Shown piece by piece: positions 12,421-23,896 of a stretch of DNA of 64,000 nt (position 1 is its first letter; every line of letters starts with the position of its first letter). Both the position numbers and the translations under genes were made by a program. The DNA is from Ephydatia muelleri (lineage: Eukaryota > Porifera > Demospongiae > Spongillida > Spongillidae): assembly GCA_013339895.1 (NCBI GenBank), contig JABACO010000010.1:5453585-5517584 (forward strand), written 5' to 3'. The notes below the pieces were generated by a model that was given only the letters and a program-made list of their open reading frames with translations, did not search any database and was not told the origin of the DNA.

Positions 12421-13741
12421 CTAAGTGAAAACAACACCACTGCATCACTATTACAGCCTTGTCTCCTGACCTTCCGCTAAAATGCACGAAGGTCGGACTA
12501 CGCCCAACTACAATGACGCCTCGTAAAAGGTATCAGGGGAGGGGGCTTTAAATGATAGTACATGTAGCTAGTGCTCTGATCGTTTCTCGTGTTTAATTAT
12601 GAATATCTATCAAATTACCATGAGCTACCTTATAACGTTCGTTAACGTCGTTTGCGTCTGCAAAAAAGGGACTAGTCGTGACCCATTTTCCGTTTCTTCT
12701 ACATGGTATGAGTTTTTAGGTTGCTTGTAACGTTCATTTACTACAAATGAGTTGTATATTCGACGGTTACACTGCAACTGTTGGATGGCAATGCGGCATT
12801 GAGTTGTGGGACAGTTGTGCTGTCAAAAAAGGGTGGCACTTTTAAGGGACCAGCTACAGCAGAAACTGTCAAACTGTCTGTTGTTCTCATCACTGGACCG
12901 TTCAATAATTTGGCGAAAGTTACGCTTGTATCTGATTGAGGACACAGAAAGAAAACGTGCGAAACAACATAGCCCAATCTGTTTTGCAGTGCCTTGTGAA
13001 GGCCTGTGTTTCTCCAGGCACTTAGCTTTTCCGGAGATTCAGCAGTTGATTGTACTTCTCGGTGCTCAGGCATTAAAGGCATCCTGGATTATTGCTGCTG
13101 AGGTGTCACTCAACTGATGTACGATGGCTGTTCATTTGTATGTCACACTGATGTACCTGCTGCTTTGATCACTGTTTCCATTTGGAACGCTGAACTGGCT
13201 ACATCACTGGGCACAGGCCCAGCCATCACAGCTGACGTGCTCCCCACACAGTTATACAAACTGAGTACATCAGTTGACTGGATCAACTTGGTTAATCAAG
13301 GTGGCCTCGTGTGCATGAACAACCTAACCTACGAGTTGTTCCTTGAGGCAGGACATTAAAAATTAATAGCGAGAATGTTTTAATTTTATGGGGCATTATT
13401 TCTGCCATAGACATTAGATCACTTAATAGTGTACTTACAGGTTAAAAAAATCTCCTTTGCAAATGCCTGGGTACAGGGATGTATTTAAAAAAAATCAAAA
13501 AAGGATCCTGTACAGAATGATTAAAATCCTTAGTGGTTGTGTTTGGAAGACACTTTTGTTATCAATTGTGTTTGAATGTGATATACTAGAGGTTTTACTC
13601 CAAGGGTTTGAACAAGAACCATTATTTTTAACTACACATGCTACATGTATTCTGGAAGCCATTGTGTGTCAGTATCATCTGTGGTAGTTGGTTTTGATTA
13701 ATGCTTTTCCATTATCCAATCCCTCTCTAAACTATTTTTGT
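12421..13741. other. No supported gene
   Basis: Open frames of 80-110 codons occur on both strands between 12741 and 13359, but none shows a recognisable family and opposite-strand frames overlap. A short hairpin lies near 12472 (ACCTTCCGC...GAAGGT). The last bases, TGTTCTTTG at 13742-13750, are the left target-site copy of the element that follows. Confidence 0.4.
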
Positions 13742-13750
13742 TGTTCTTTG

Positions 13751-13820
13751 TAGTCTCGCTCCTTCCCAGACGTATAAATGGTTTATACGTCTGGCTAAAT
13801 TAGGTCGAATTTCATAGCAC
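13751..13820 (+). repeat. Left terminal inverted repeat of the RecQ element
   Basis: Matches the reverse complement of 16502-16571. Both contain a nested palindrome based on CCAGACGTATAAA. The left copy has an extra CGCT near its start, and the right copy has four extra bases in the palindrome centre. Confidence 0.85.
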
Positions 13821-13910
13821 AAATGAATGTAATTAACAAACCAAGTCACATGCTAAAAATGCAATTAAGAATCCATACAGCCAAATAATCATTAGCAGCT
13901 GCTAGACCAC

Positions 13911-14325
13911 ATGGCTTGCCTTATGTGCAGTCAAACAGTGCCTTCCAATGACAAAAGATCTATAAGTCGAAGGAACCCCGCTGTGACGAAAGAGCTTCGT
14001 ATACTGGCAGGAACACTGTTTCAACAATCAGCCGTTAGTCACTTTAAAGCCATGACAGTTTCCTGTGTCCATCGTGTTATAGTCTACCTGAACAGCTGAT
14101 TACGTTGACTAATAGAGCTAATGAACTAAAGAACCGCTTTCTACAGAGTCTACTGCGCGCAGGAGGTAGTCTTGGCTTCACAGCAGATAACGAGGCACAA
14201 GATCGTGGCTTCGAACTTTCTGATAGCGGGCTACATACACATGCAAGGAAACGATCAGGGACATATCACTGTACAGAACCTAGCAAAAAGCGAGCCCTGG
14301 ATTTTGGAGTATGCAGTTCTTGAGA
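13911..14325 (+). pseudogene. Remnant of a small cysteine-motif (ZAD-like) protein inside the RecQ element
   Basis: An ATG at 13911 opens a frame beginning MACLMCSQ, a C-x2-C pair. A basic stretch SISRRNPAVTKELR follows, then TVSCVH where a second Cys pair would be expected, and then a stop. After a second stop the downstream frame reads LTNRANELKNRF, and later a basic segment ARKRSG and PSKKRALDF. The arrangement recalls short N-terminal zinc-binding domains followed by a helix in multi-copy invertebrate proteins. The second Cys pair is incomplete and the frame is broken, so it is probably dead. It converges on the helicase. Confidence 0.4.
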
Positions 14326-15090
14326 TTATTCAAATTATTGCATCTCTCGCTCTGTACTGACCATGCATTTATCATTAACCTTAAACTGTCATGTATAAAT
14401 CATTTGTGTGGAAATACATTGATGTAGCTAGATGATTCCAGTAATACATGTCTGTTCCTTGCCAGAAGCATAGGTGTTTCAAACAGTACGTATACAAATC
14501 TAATTGTATGAAACTATCTTAACTAAGTGTGTGCATGGATGAAACCAGTTATATATATATAAGCAGTTAAATTGCATAAAGTGATTTTTTTCCTCATATT
14601 CTTACTATAAAGTCCATGCTGCCTACGCAACATTAGTGTGGCATTCGTTGCCCACATACATGTATTTGTATCTCATTCAGTTAGGCTTACTTATAAATAT
14701 AAAAAGCCCATAGAGACTTATGTCTACATGCACACACACCACAGCATCACAATCTGATAACTGAACAGCTGCAAGTGACATGTACAATCAAAAGGTACCA
14801 TATATGAATATGTTACCTCCATACATGGTATAAATCAGGGCTCCTATGTACCTTAACCCCAGACAGTCTTGCAAAGGAGGCCACACCGAAATGGTTCTGT
14901 TTGAGGGGGAGGTGGGGTATCTAGCTTAATCCTTTACACTCTTACATTGGAGGCCACATCTGCAAGGCTCTATTTGGATGTTGAATAAAAAATACATTTT
15001 GAACATTTTTGACATTTGCATTTCTTTTCACACACATCACAGCACAAACATGTATTCAGCAAGCTACTTAAACCTGTACAGTAGGTGTAT

Positions 15091-16382
15091 CTACAACAAA
15101 GTGTTCAATGATTGTTTGCCTTCTACAATGCTGTTCATGTAAACAGAATAACTTATGCTGTCTTGAATGTACTGAAATAGCTTTTTAGAAGGGATATACA
15201 GAACAGCCTCAGAATGCAGCCCATCTCTTCCGGCACGCCCAGTTTCTTGTGCATACTCCTCTAGGTCAGATGATGGACCCCAGTGAATAATTTTGCGAAC
15301 ATTTGGGCAATTGATTCCCATCCCAAATGCTACAGTTGCTACTACAACATGAAGAACTCCTTCCACAGAGCAAAATGAGTGTAAAATGTGTTTCTTAATG
15401 TCAGGAGGTGTGCAAGCAGTGAATATGTCAACAAGTCGGAATATTGACAAATCTCTGGCACCAACAGGTTCTGTTATTTCTTTTCGAAGCTTGGACGTTA
15501 AATACAAATACACAGAAGAATGGTCATCATACAAACGGCAGTAAATTGTAACTCTTCCCATTCGTACTCTTTCTTGTCGATTAGCTCCTACCAATGAAGA
15601 GAATGCTTCTTCGATGCATATAGATTGTTGGATTACTGTGTATTTGATGTTGGGTCTGTCAGGTACATCCACAACATAAACAGGGTTGTCCATCCCAAGA
15701 ATGTGGCTTATGGTTCTTCGTGATGTGCTAGTAGCTGTACATGTAGCTGTTAGAACCATCACATTTATCCTTTGTGGTAATATACTCCTCAATGTACCCA
15801 GCTGAGAGAAAGCTACTCTGAACGTTTCACCCCTATATTGGCAAAGAGGAACGCAGGTACTGTAAATACACATTTAATTGAAACTGACCATGTCTTCACA
15901 CAATGTGCCTCATCTACAACAAGGCCAACAAGATGTCCTTGATATTCTGAGCTGGATAGAATCGCATCCCAGTGCTCGTCGCATAATATCATCTCGGGAC
16001 TAACAAAAACTAACTGGTACTCACCCCTGTAAAGCTTACCCTCCATGATATAATTAGGAGAACCCTCCTGCAATGCTTCACCTGCGTACACAGCCGTAAT
16101 ATTCCTCTCCATCACACTTCTAACTTGATCTTATATCAAAGGGCTCACCACCAGAACGATCGCGTGTACCGATGTTAGTTGCTGGAATACCTCAGGAAGG
16201 ATTGCGAAGCACAACAACTTCCCACTGCCAGTTGGAAGACAGACAAAAACGTCTCGGCCTTTTACAAAACTAGTGATGACATTCTTCTGATGAAGACGTA
16301 GTGCTGGGTATCCAAGCTTTAAAACAGCGCTCAACATGGCGGATTCAATAGAAGGGTTATAATGCATATTCCAGCAAAACAT
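15091..16382 (-). pseudogene. RecQ-like DNA helicase core, one in-frame stop
   Basis: RecQ helicases unwind DNA 3'-5' using ATP. Motif I LPTGSGK lies at 16218-16238, the SPLI segment just before 16133, VDEAHC (DEAH box) at about 15903-15917, LTAT (motif III) near 15750, VATVAFGMGINCPNVRKI (motif V) near 15310, and ETGRAGRDG (motif VI) at about 15221-15247. A 56-base intron (15833-15888, GTCAGT...ATATAG) joins KTW to GETFRVAFSQLG in frame. The only break is TAA at 16131-16133, where SPLI is followed by stop and DQVRS: the usual three or four residues between these blocks are missing. At about 410 codons it holds just the two RecA-like lobes, without RQC or HRDC domains. A start at 16382 or the internal MLSAVLKLGYP is possible. 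Apart from that stop it is intact, so inactivation looks recent, or the stop is a sequence error. Confidence 0.88.
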
Positions 16383-16501
16383 TAATCGTTGTATATAGTG
16401 CTTGGAATGTAATTACAAACCATTTATATTGCATTTCACTTGACTATGGTAGTATCACATGATTGCTAGCATCTGATTGGTAGCGACAAAATTCTGTCGC
16501 T

Positions 16502-16571
16502 GTGCTACGGAATTCGACCCATTTTCGCCAGACGTATAAACCATTTATTTATACATCTGGGAAGGAGACTA
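16502..16571 (-). repeat. Right terminal inverted repeat of the RecQ element
   Basis: Reverse-complement partner of 13751-13820. It is followed at once by TGTTCTTT (16572-16579), the second copy of the target duplication. Confidence 0.85.
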
Positions 16572-16723
16572 TGTTCTTTAATTGGTCATTGGACAAATCC
16601 CTACATTACAACTTCTGGATAAACCACCCCCTAATGAGGGGGCAGAAAGTCACATCATTCATCGATTTTCACCATACATAGTGATAATTGAGTGATAACT
16701 TTTCCCTGTATGGTGAAAATGAA

Positions 16724-16960
16724 CTAGGACTGATCATCTTGATACTGCCCTGTGCCACTCCCATTTTCTCCTGTGATAATGCTTACATCTGTATTACCTT
16801 TCCAATAGCTCCTGAAAGCCCTGAAGCCACCTGCAAGGTTTTGCATGACTAGAGTAATCTTCATCAGCACACATGAACATACCTGATCTTTTATCAGAGC
16901 CTCCAAGGGAGATATGATTGGAAATAGAGCCCTCTCGACCTCGAAGCCGATCATCTAAGT
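16724..16960 (-). pseudogene. Scrap of a second RecQ-like helicase exon
   Basis: The minus strand encodes IISPLEALIKDQ, close to the RecQ motif Ia block SPLIALMKDQ, followed directly by a good donor (CAG|GTATGTTC near 16885). A possible acceptor (CTTGCAG) with about ten more codons lies downstream. It sits just outside the inverted repeat of the RecQ element and carries the very block that is damaged in the neighbour. No other helicase motifs are visible, so chance resemblance is possible. Confidence 0.35.
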
Positions 16961-19900
16961 GTTTGGCATGCATAGCTTCAAGACCGTCAGTATGCCTTGG
17001 ATATAACGACATCGATTCCTCCAGAACATGTTTTTATATTGAATGTCATTGTGTTGTGGCATTGGGGTAGTCTTGGCCTCAGATCATTAAATAGAACTAG
17101 CTTGTTGCAAATCTGTGGACAGTGGAATGGTGCAAGTGGATATGAATTTAATTAGGCCATGTAGAAGGTAATCTCAATGGAGTTGTACAAATTCTTCCAG
17201 TTCATCCATGGCTTTGTGACTGGATACCTCACATGCAGTGATGTAATACATCCATGCTCTGAGTGCGGATATTGTTGTAGAAGTCTTCAAAAGGGCAATT
17301 TATTATGCTTGTTTAATACATAAGGATGATACGACTAGCATAATTTTGTTGATGGTTCAATGGCAAATTAGGATATGATGTTTTGGGGTGGGTGTCTATG
17401 TTAAGACATTATATTCCCACATAGAATTACACTACAAGGCCCATTTATTAACGACAGTCTTTGAGTACTTGCAATCCTTTTCATCTGTTTAGTTTTTTGG
17501 CAAAATGGCTCATTATAAGAACCCGCATGTACAAACATACATATTCAAATTACATTGATTCGTCAGCACACAGAGCAATTCGATACACAATACTAAAGGA
17601 TGTCACTTACTAAAAATATTCATAGTAAAAATGATGCAGTGACATCACTTTTTCATCCGAAATGGCGGAGGTTTCAGTTGTTTGGGCTTTGTTAATAGCA
17701 AAGTAGGGACTATCACCTCAGCAATACGTTTCTGTGATATATCTAACATGTGATGACTCAGAAATAAATTATTTCATTGTAGTAAGAGCTCAATATGAAT
17801 TGGCATCACTTAGCTAAAAACGCACCTTTTGATCGGTAAAACAATTTACCGGATGTAACAGATGCAGCCAAACTGCTTAAAGAGAGTTAGCCTCGTACCC
17901 AGACCCTAAATGTGTTGTGGCCATGGATTCATTATATGCTCTGTAGAGTCTGGGAAAATGACTTGCAAAAAGTAGCTTCCAACATTCCAGAATGAGTTAT
18001 TAAACTGTAGTAATGCAACTATATCAACCAGTACTTGGGATAGAAATATCACTTCAGATAACTATCATGAACAATGTTTTTAGAGCTGTATGTTTAGCTA
18101 TGGATCCACTTGGATTGGATACATTGAAGGACTAGAGGGATTGGCAACTCTAGAAATTTACGCTAATTATCACTGGCAATAGGCGATGATGTGCTAGCGT
18201 GGAGATCTTATACATGTACGCGTACAGTATATTTAATTGATACACACATCACCATTGTCCTTACTTTAGTTTTGTCTCTTCGTATCACCATGCAATGCAA
18301 AGGAAATATGTATCTTCACGATAAAGCCATATATAAGAACACATAGGGCATATATTCAAAAGCACATGGGTAAGAGTGACTTATTTTTGTAGGACTTGAG
18401 ATTTTTGTGTGATTATCTGGGCATTCCTGGTATACTGCTCCATCCAAGTACCACTGCAGCCAATGAGAATCATATCGTTGCAGGATTACTGCTGCCCGAG
18501 TTACTGTCAGTATGGATGATGAAACTGTACTTTCAGATCAAAATATTGCAGACATGATGAGGTAATGGTAAATTGTGGTTAGAGAGACACTGAACACTGG
18601 ATGGTCAGGCTCAGGTTATGGACCATCCTCAGAGCACAGAGAAAGCCGAAGTCCTGGCCTGCACACAGCGAACTCAGCACACACCTTCTAAACTGTTTTA
18701 TCTAAAGAACGGGACCCTGCAATGATATGATTCTCTTGGCTGCAGTGGTACTTGGATGGAGCAGTATAACAGGAACAATTTTCTTTCATGGGCAACAGTG
18801 CAATATAACATCACAGCTGCTATACTAATGCCACTGTGTTTATCTAAACTGTGAATGGTTTTGTAGTCAACAATACATTGCTCAGAGAAAAGTGTTTTGC
18901 ATGTCAAATTCGTGGAACTTGTTTACAACTGACATTTTCCTGCAACACGGAAAAGCTGTTGTCGCCCATGTAAGAGTTAACTGTCAATAAGCTAACCACG
19001 GCTCTAGCTTACTGAGTGGCAAGGCATTCAATTTGATGCCTATGTGTATTAACCTGATGTGACCAGTCTGAACCTCAATCACCTATCGGTTGTTGTTAAT
19101 AATTCTTTGCCAATTAAGAAAGTGCACACCTTTGCACACACAGTAACTGATTAATTACTTGCAACAGTCATGTAATGCTCTGAGGATTTATTGCCACTAC
19201 GCAAGATCTGGTACTGCCACCTTTAATTTTAGAGCAACTAGCATTGACAACAGGCTACATAAAAGAGCACAATTGGGAAGAAGCTAAGCAATTTATTGTA
19301 ACTTCTTTGCAAAACTACACCAATTAGATGAGGTGTTCTCAACAAAGTCTCAAAGTTTGGGAATGATGTAGTGTAATTTGCAGTCCAACCTCTTCTCTCT
19401 GTGTTCATGCAAGACTTCTCCTTGTGTGTTGTCGTTTAAATTAATCTTACATGTATAATAGAAAATACAAAGACTTCATCAGCTATACCATTTGCAAGTA
19501 TTTGTGTAGATTTGTTATACCAGTATGTTTAGTACATGTCATGTGTGATAGATCTGAACACTTATAACGTATTTTGTTTCAAAGAGCAACTAACTAATGC
19601 TGTCATTGGGACCCTAACGTGTACACACACTTGTATTTGCATGTACATGTATATGCACTAATGCTTTACAGTGTGTTTACGTAAGTGAAACAGAAGTGCA
19701 TTGTATTACATTCGCATGATACTATTATTGTCATTCTGAGTAAATAGTTTATTGCTCTCATACAGGAACAGAGATCGTGCCTATGGGTATCGTGACCAAG
19801 GCCTGGGACCTGAGATAGCATCTGATTTTAAGATGGAAGAGAGTGGGAAAGGTAATGGATGAGTGGACAGTTGGTACTTTTTTTTAACAAACCCACAATT

Positions 19901-20266
19901 GAAGGTTATGGAATTATCTTAGCATTGCAATAGCATTATTCAGTCAGTACGCAATGAAGAGAGAAAATGAATAGTCATGTCTACATGGACATGTGTGTAT
20001 GACATGTAATATGTACAGATTTGCAGTGTGCATGTGTATGTACAGTGTAGGTTTGCCATCAACCCTTCACCCTCAAATATATTGCAGTGTATGTGTGCAT
20101 GAGCTTACGACTATATTTATTCAATTATTTTTCCCCATTGTTGGACACACCTACACACAGAGACCAGGAAGTCCCCACTTGGACTCCTACATGTACTCTC
20201 GTGTGAAGATTTGCACACAAGGTAAGGCTTCAAAAACAGATGCACACATGTGTCAACAATTCAAAC
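16961..20266. other. No confident gene; one hairpin and one weak exon candidate
   Basis: About 3.3 kb without a recognisable family. Bases 19766-19851 have clean AG/GT borders and encode NRDRAYGYRDQGLGPEI followed by a short acidic tail. This may be a real internal exon of 86 bases, but nothing adjoining supports it. The large hairpin at 18431-18768 is listed separately. Confidence 0.4.
18431..18768. repeat. Inverted repeat with about 53-base arms
   Basis: Arms 18431-18484 and 18717-18768 are inverted copies. They share TATACTGCTCCATCCAAGTA, CCACTGCAGCCAA and GAGAATCATATC, with a few mismatches, and are separated by about 230 bp. This is the structure of a MITE or foldback element. No flanking duplication was seen. 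Confidence 0.75.
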
Positions 20267-20268
20267 TT

Positions 20269-20715
20269 ATACTGGAGGTGTGGTTGGTGTAAACAAAGAC
20301 AGGTTAGGGGAAGGAGGCATGACAGCAATGAGACTGGTGGAAGGGGGCGTGGCTGCACTGGGTGATGGCTGGCTGGTAGAAGGACCAGATGGTGCTACAC
20401 TAATATTCAGTTCCTGCACCAATTCAGCTGCTTTGGACAGTAGGAGAGCATCAGACAGTACACCATTGCGTTCATGCACAATGATATAAATGGATCATTA
20501 AAACCTTAGACTGTGTGTTTTTGTCTTCCGTTGTTTCGAGTTCCAGCTTCAGCACTGACAGCCTTGCCTACTTCAGATCGATGGATCTCTTTTCCTGTTT
20601 GCTGGTTGAACCATGCAGCCACTATTTCTTCTGAACGGCCCATTTGTACTTTCCTTTTAGCAATTAATTGCTTTTCTTCACTCGTTAGAGAAATCCTTGT
20701 GACTTTCCGTGACAT
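20269..20715 (-). pseudogene. CENP-B/pogo-type DNA-binding domain remnant
   Basis: The minus strand starts at an ATG giving MSRKVTRISLTSEEKQLI, then a helix-turn-helix-like stretch (RSEEIVAAWFNQQTGKEI). A second segment reads VHERNGVLSDALLLSKAA then ELVQELNI, which matches the second helix-turn-helix (Tc5/CENP-B type) of pogo/Tigger transposases. A Pro/Ser/Thr-rich tail ends at a stop near 20269. The two segments lie in different frames, about 40 bases apart, with no good splice junction. No DDE catalytic domain is present, so this is a degraded or truncated copy. Confidence 0.55.
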
Positions 20716-20739
20716 GGCTATTGTTATACACACGTGCAA

Positions 20740-22396
20740 TTATGCATGCTACAGTTGGGCTATAAGCATAGTTACACTTTTATTCATTGCATGTAGGTAA
20801 GCGCCATGTGCTATAGCTGGTTCATTGTGCGCTCGTTGCATGTAAGAATAAGGCTTTGTGCAGTCTTTTGTCCAGGCATTTGAGCTGTTCAAACTTTGTC
20901 TACTTGGGTGAACACACCAGCAGATGATCAAGATTGGCATTCATGGAGACCTGTAGCATTGGTTGCATGCATCTTCCACATTTATTGGAATAATGGCACC
21001 ATTTCAAAACCTTGCGCTTATATAGAGGAAACGTACCTATATCGTGGTGTACTTATGTCGAGGGAAGGCTATAATAGATACATGTATGTGCATAAATGTT
21101 CACAGAACACAGTGTGGTTAGCTACATAAGAATTCATGGATTGCAATTTGCTTAAAACTGCATAAACATATAAAGAAAAATACACTCTCCCTCCCATAGA
21201 AAAATGTAATTAAACACACAAGCCCTATTATTATTTTTTCAATAGAGGCAGAGGGTTTTTTAATGTTTATGTGGTTTGGTATGCAAACTGTAATCCATGA
21301 GTATGTTACACATTAAAATCTCACTTTTAGTAACTTATAACTTACAATTTATTATCCTATAATGCATATACATGTACATGTACATGTATATGCACAACTT
21401 ATGTTTGGAAGTCAAGTGCAAAGAGGAAAACTTCTTCATCAGAGTGATTGGAACGAGCCTCAAATTGTAGGAACCTCCGAAAGTTCTCGTCTTACTATGA
21501 TAGCTTAGTGGATCGTAGCAATGAAGGAAAAATGTAGACGTCATTTTGCATACTATTCAGATTCAAAAGATGAAAAAATGTATGCAAGACAGTCGAATAG
21601 GTACAGTACATTATAATCGGAAAAGCAAAGCCAGTGCAAGCCTGCCATTGTGTGCATGCATATACATGTAATTGCAGGCTTTCTGTCAAGCTGCCCTTTT
21701 GTTGTTAGAGAGGACCACATCGAGGTATATTCTTTACTCGAGGCCAATGCTATGTTTTGTTAGTGCTTAATTCATGCCTTAGCACTGACAAGGCAAGAAC
21801 ATAATAACTGGACACAACAACGTGCCTTCCAATTTAAAAAGCAGAGAGCCCACAATTGTTCTTTGATTCTAGTGAACAAAAAGAAGTGTCTATTTTTTAA
21901 TGGTGACGAAAACTACCTTTGAGAACGATATGTGAATTTGGTTGTTTATTGCAGAGGCACATTTGTTAAACAAAATGATAACCATTGTTGGCACTGTGCA
22001 GGTCACTACTGCTGCATTGCATGTAAGATAAATGGCACTGTTTACAATTGTGCACACCATATTACTTGCAAATCACTTGTCTTTGTGTATAGTTGTATTA
22101 TGTTATTATTTATGAGTACATTATTGTAAATGCACACAAAGGAGTACATGAGTTACAAATAACTAAAAGTCACAGCAGGTGTTTGGTGAGACACATCTGG
22201 CGAAAATTGCCCTGGCATTGTGCCTCTGTAATTTAATAATTTACATTCTTACAACAAAGTGTTTCTCAAAATGAAACACATTGAGAAAATAACCTAATAC
22301 TCATTGGGGACCATAAGATGTATATACACTTAGTGTATTGTATAACATTTGCAATCTGTTGTTCATTACATGGAGGTGTTTATTACTGTCATGCAG
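20740..22396. other. No supported gene
   Basis: No family is recognisable. The perfect palindrome at 21364-21393 is the one notable structure and is listed separately. Confidence 0.4.
21364..21393. repeat. Perfect 30-base palindrome built on TACATGTA
   Basis: GCATATACATGTACA is followed without a spacer by its exact reverse complement. It is an extreme case of the TACATGTA/GTACATGTAC motif that recurs all over the window. Confidence 0.95.
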
Positions 22397-22554
22397 GGCC
22401 ATGAGACTAGCACTCCAGCCTAAGGGTATCAGGACAGGGGCATTAACAAGAACTGATGAAATGGAGTCTTTAATTGCCTCAATGATGAAATGTATTCGAG
22501 GCGTAATGACAGGGAAGGGAAAAATCAACGAGAAACTACCAAAGGCTAGTTATT
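22397..22554 (+). CDS. Possible terminal exon of an unrecognised gene
   Basis: After an acceptor (GTCATGCAG) an open stretch encodes RAMRLALQPKGIRTGALT, then a Met-rich helix (MESLIASMMKCIRGVM) and a basic end, up to a TAG near 22554. Composition looks protein-like but no family is recognised. It may belong to the gene whose other exons are proposed at 22.9-23.9 kb. Confidence 0.25.
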
Positions 22555-22873
22555 AGCGTTCGGTATTTAATGTAAAAATTATGTTGGCATTGCAAATGAA
22601 ACTTACATGTAACTGTATGTGGACATGTACACTTTACATGGATGTCTATATCTGGGTAACTTAATACATGTAGGTGCTCATTGTACAATGGATTTACATG
22701 TACTGAACATGCTATACATGCAGTGTACATTACATACATGTCCATGGAGGTCCCTTATTATGATTATTTCATCTGTTTGCATAAAGCAAAGTTCATCCCA
22801 TCAATTTGGGTTAGTTGTTTGGTACATTTTCAGTTGGTGACATTTGGTTTCATGTGCCCTTTAGCCTTCAGGA

Positions 22874-23896
22874 CAAACAGTACAGATTTTAATGTCACTA
22901 AACAAGCATATTGAAAACTTCAATACCCACGTTGGAGAGATAGTATTCTCAAAGACATGTAAAGACAGTGGAGGCGGATCTGATGTACGCATCATACACA
23001 TGACAGGGAATTTATTGAAGACTGAAAATGGCAACAATGAGGATACACATGTACATGTATGACTACATACACTTCACATGTACATGGTTCCAATTACTGC
23101 TCCCTCCTATGTTTACACATTTAGACTATGTCTAATGATTCATTAGCAGAAGAAAAGCTGCGGTCTGCTATCAAACTAACCCAACATTGCTTTGTACAAC
23201 CTGATGTGGTACATTTCAGATGAAATACAGCTGTAGTTATAATTTTTACTATGGCTAAAGTTCTGTATGTAAAAGAGATCATATTACTTTGTATATTCCA
23301 CCTCCATAGGTTCAAAGGAAAGCGGTACATGTATACAACATCTCTCAATTGGTTCACAAGTTTGCAGCTTTCAATGCAGTTAAAGGTGCAGTGCAACTTT
23401 GATGATGTCATAATGAAACACATCTGTAATGACGTTATATGTATTCATGTACATGGGCATGCAGATGGATTTGTCCTACAAACCAAACGTAAGACTGGGA
23501 ACCTGATGATGTCCGAGCATGACAATAGCAATGTGCAAGTACAGGTACAGCGTACATATGTTGGTGTGTATTGTACATGTACATACTGTGTGTGACATGT
23601 TAAGTGTCTATTGTCACCCTGTACTGTTACTGCTCTGTGCCTTTCACTTCCTGATGCACTGTTGCAGGATGTTGAAATGTCACCTGTTGTTTTGATGGAC
23701 CAGGTCCCCAGGTCATTTGACTCAGATGACAAGCTCCTGGACCAAGAGGCTATTTTTGCTGGTAATGTTGCTGTTGGAGGAGAGCAAGCTAGCATGGATG
23801 AAGCTATGATTGAAGGGGTCCAAGGACAGGGTCAAATGGTGGAGCAGTGTGGTGACGTGATGGTTGTTGAGGCAGGTACTTCACCATCACACTTAG
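22874..23896 (+). CDS. Exons of an unrecognised acidic protein, copy 1
   Basis: Three exon-like pieces: about 22874-23060 (contains HIENFNTHVGEIVF and HMTGNLLKTENGNNE, frame damaged at its start); about 23310-23550 (after CCTCCATAG; encodes a hydrophobic-basic segment ending MSEHDNSNVQVQ); and 23668-23896 (after TTGCAG; encodes DVEMSPVVLMDQVPRSFDS and an acidic, Met-rich tail before a donor GTACGT). A related copy of the first piece lies at 33.87-34.1 kb with a C-x2-C...H-x5-H pattern that is lost here. The acidic tail could be an activation domain, but that is speculation. Function unknown. Confidence 0.4.

Larger units (their letters stand above)
13751..16571. mobile_element. 2.8 kb TIR element carrying a RecQ-like helicase
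   Basis: The element starts TAGTCTC and ends GAGACTA. Terminal inverted repeats of about 70 bp (13751-13820 and 16502-16571) share CCTTCCCAGA, GGTTTATACGTCTGGC, GGTCGAATT and TAGCACA, with small indels. Each repeat contains an inner palindrome (CCAGACGTATAAA ... TTTATACGTCTGG). TGTTCTTT immediately precedes and follows the element; extending to nine bases gives one mismatch (TGTTCTTTG/TGTTCTTTA). An 8-9 base duplication fits MULE, hAT, P or KDZ superfamilies. Inside are a Cys-motif ORF remnant on the plus strand and a RecQ-like helicase on the minus strand, facing each other. No transposase is recognisable, so the element is either non-autonomous with captured cargo or uses an unrecognised enzyme. 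Confidence 0.8.

Noticed and set aside
12741-13359. Overlapping open frames on both strands just left of the RecQ element
   Set aside because: No family resemblance, opposite strands overlap, and no splice-consistent extension was found.
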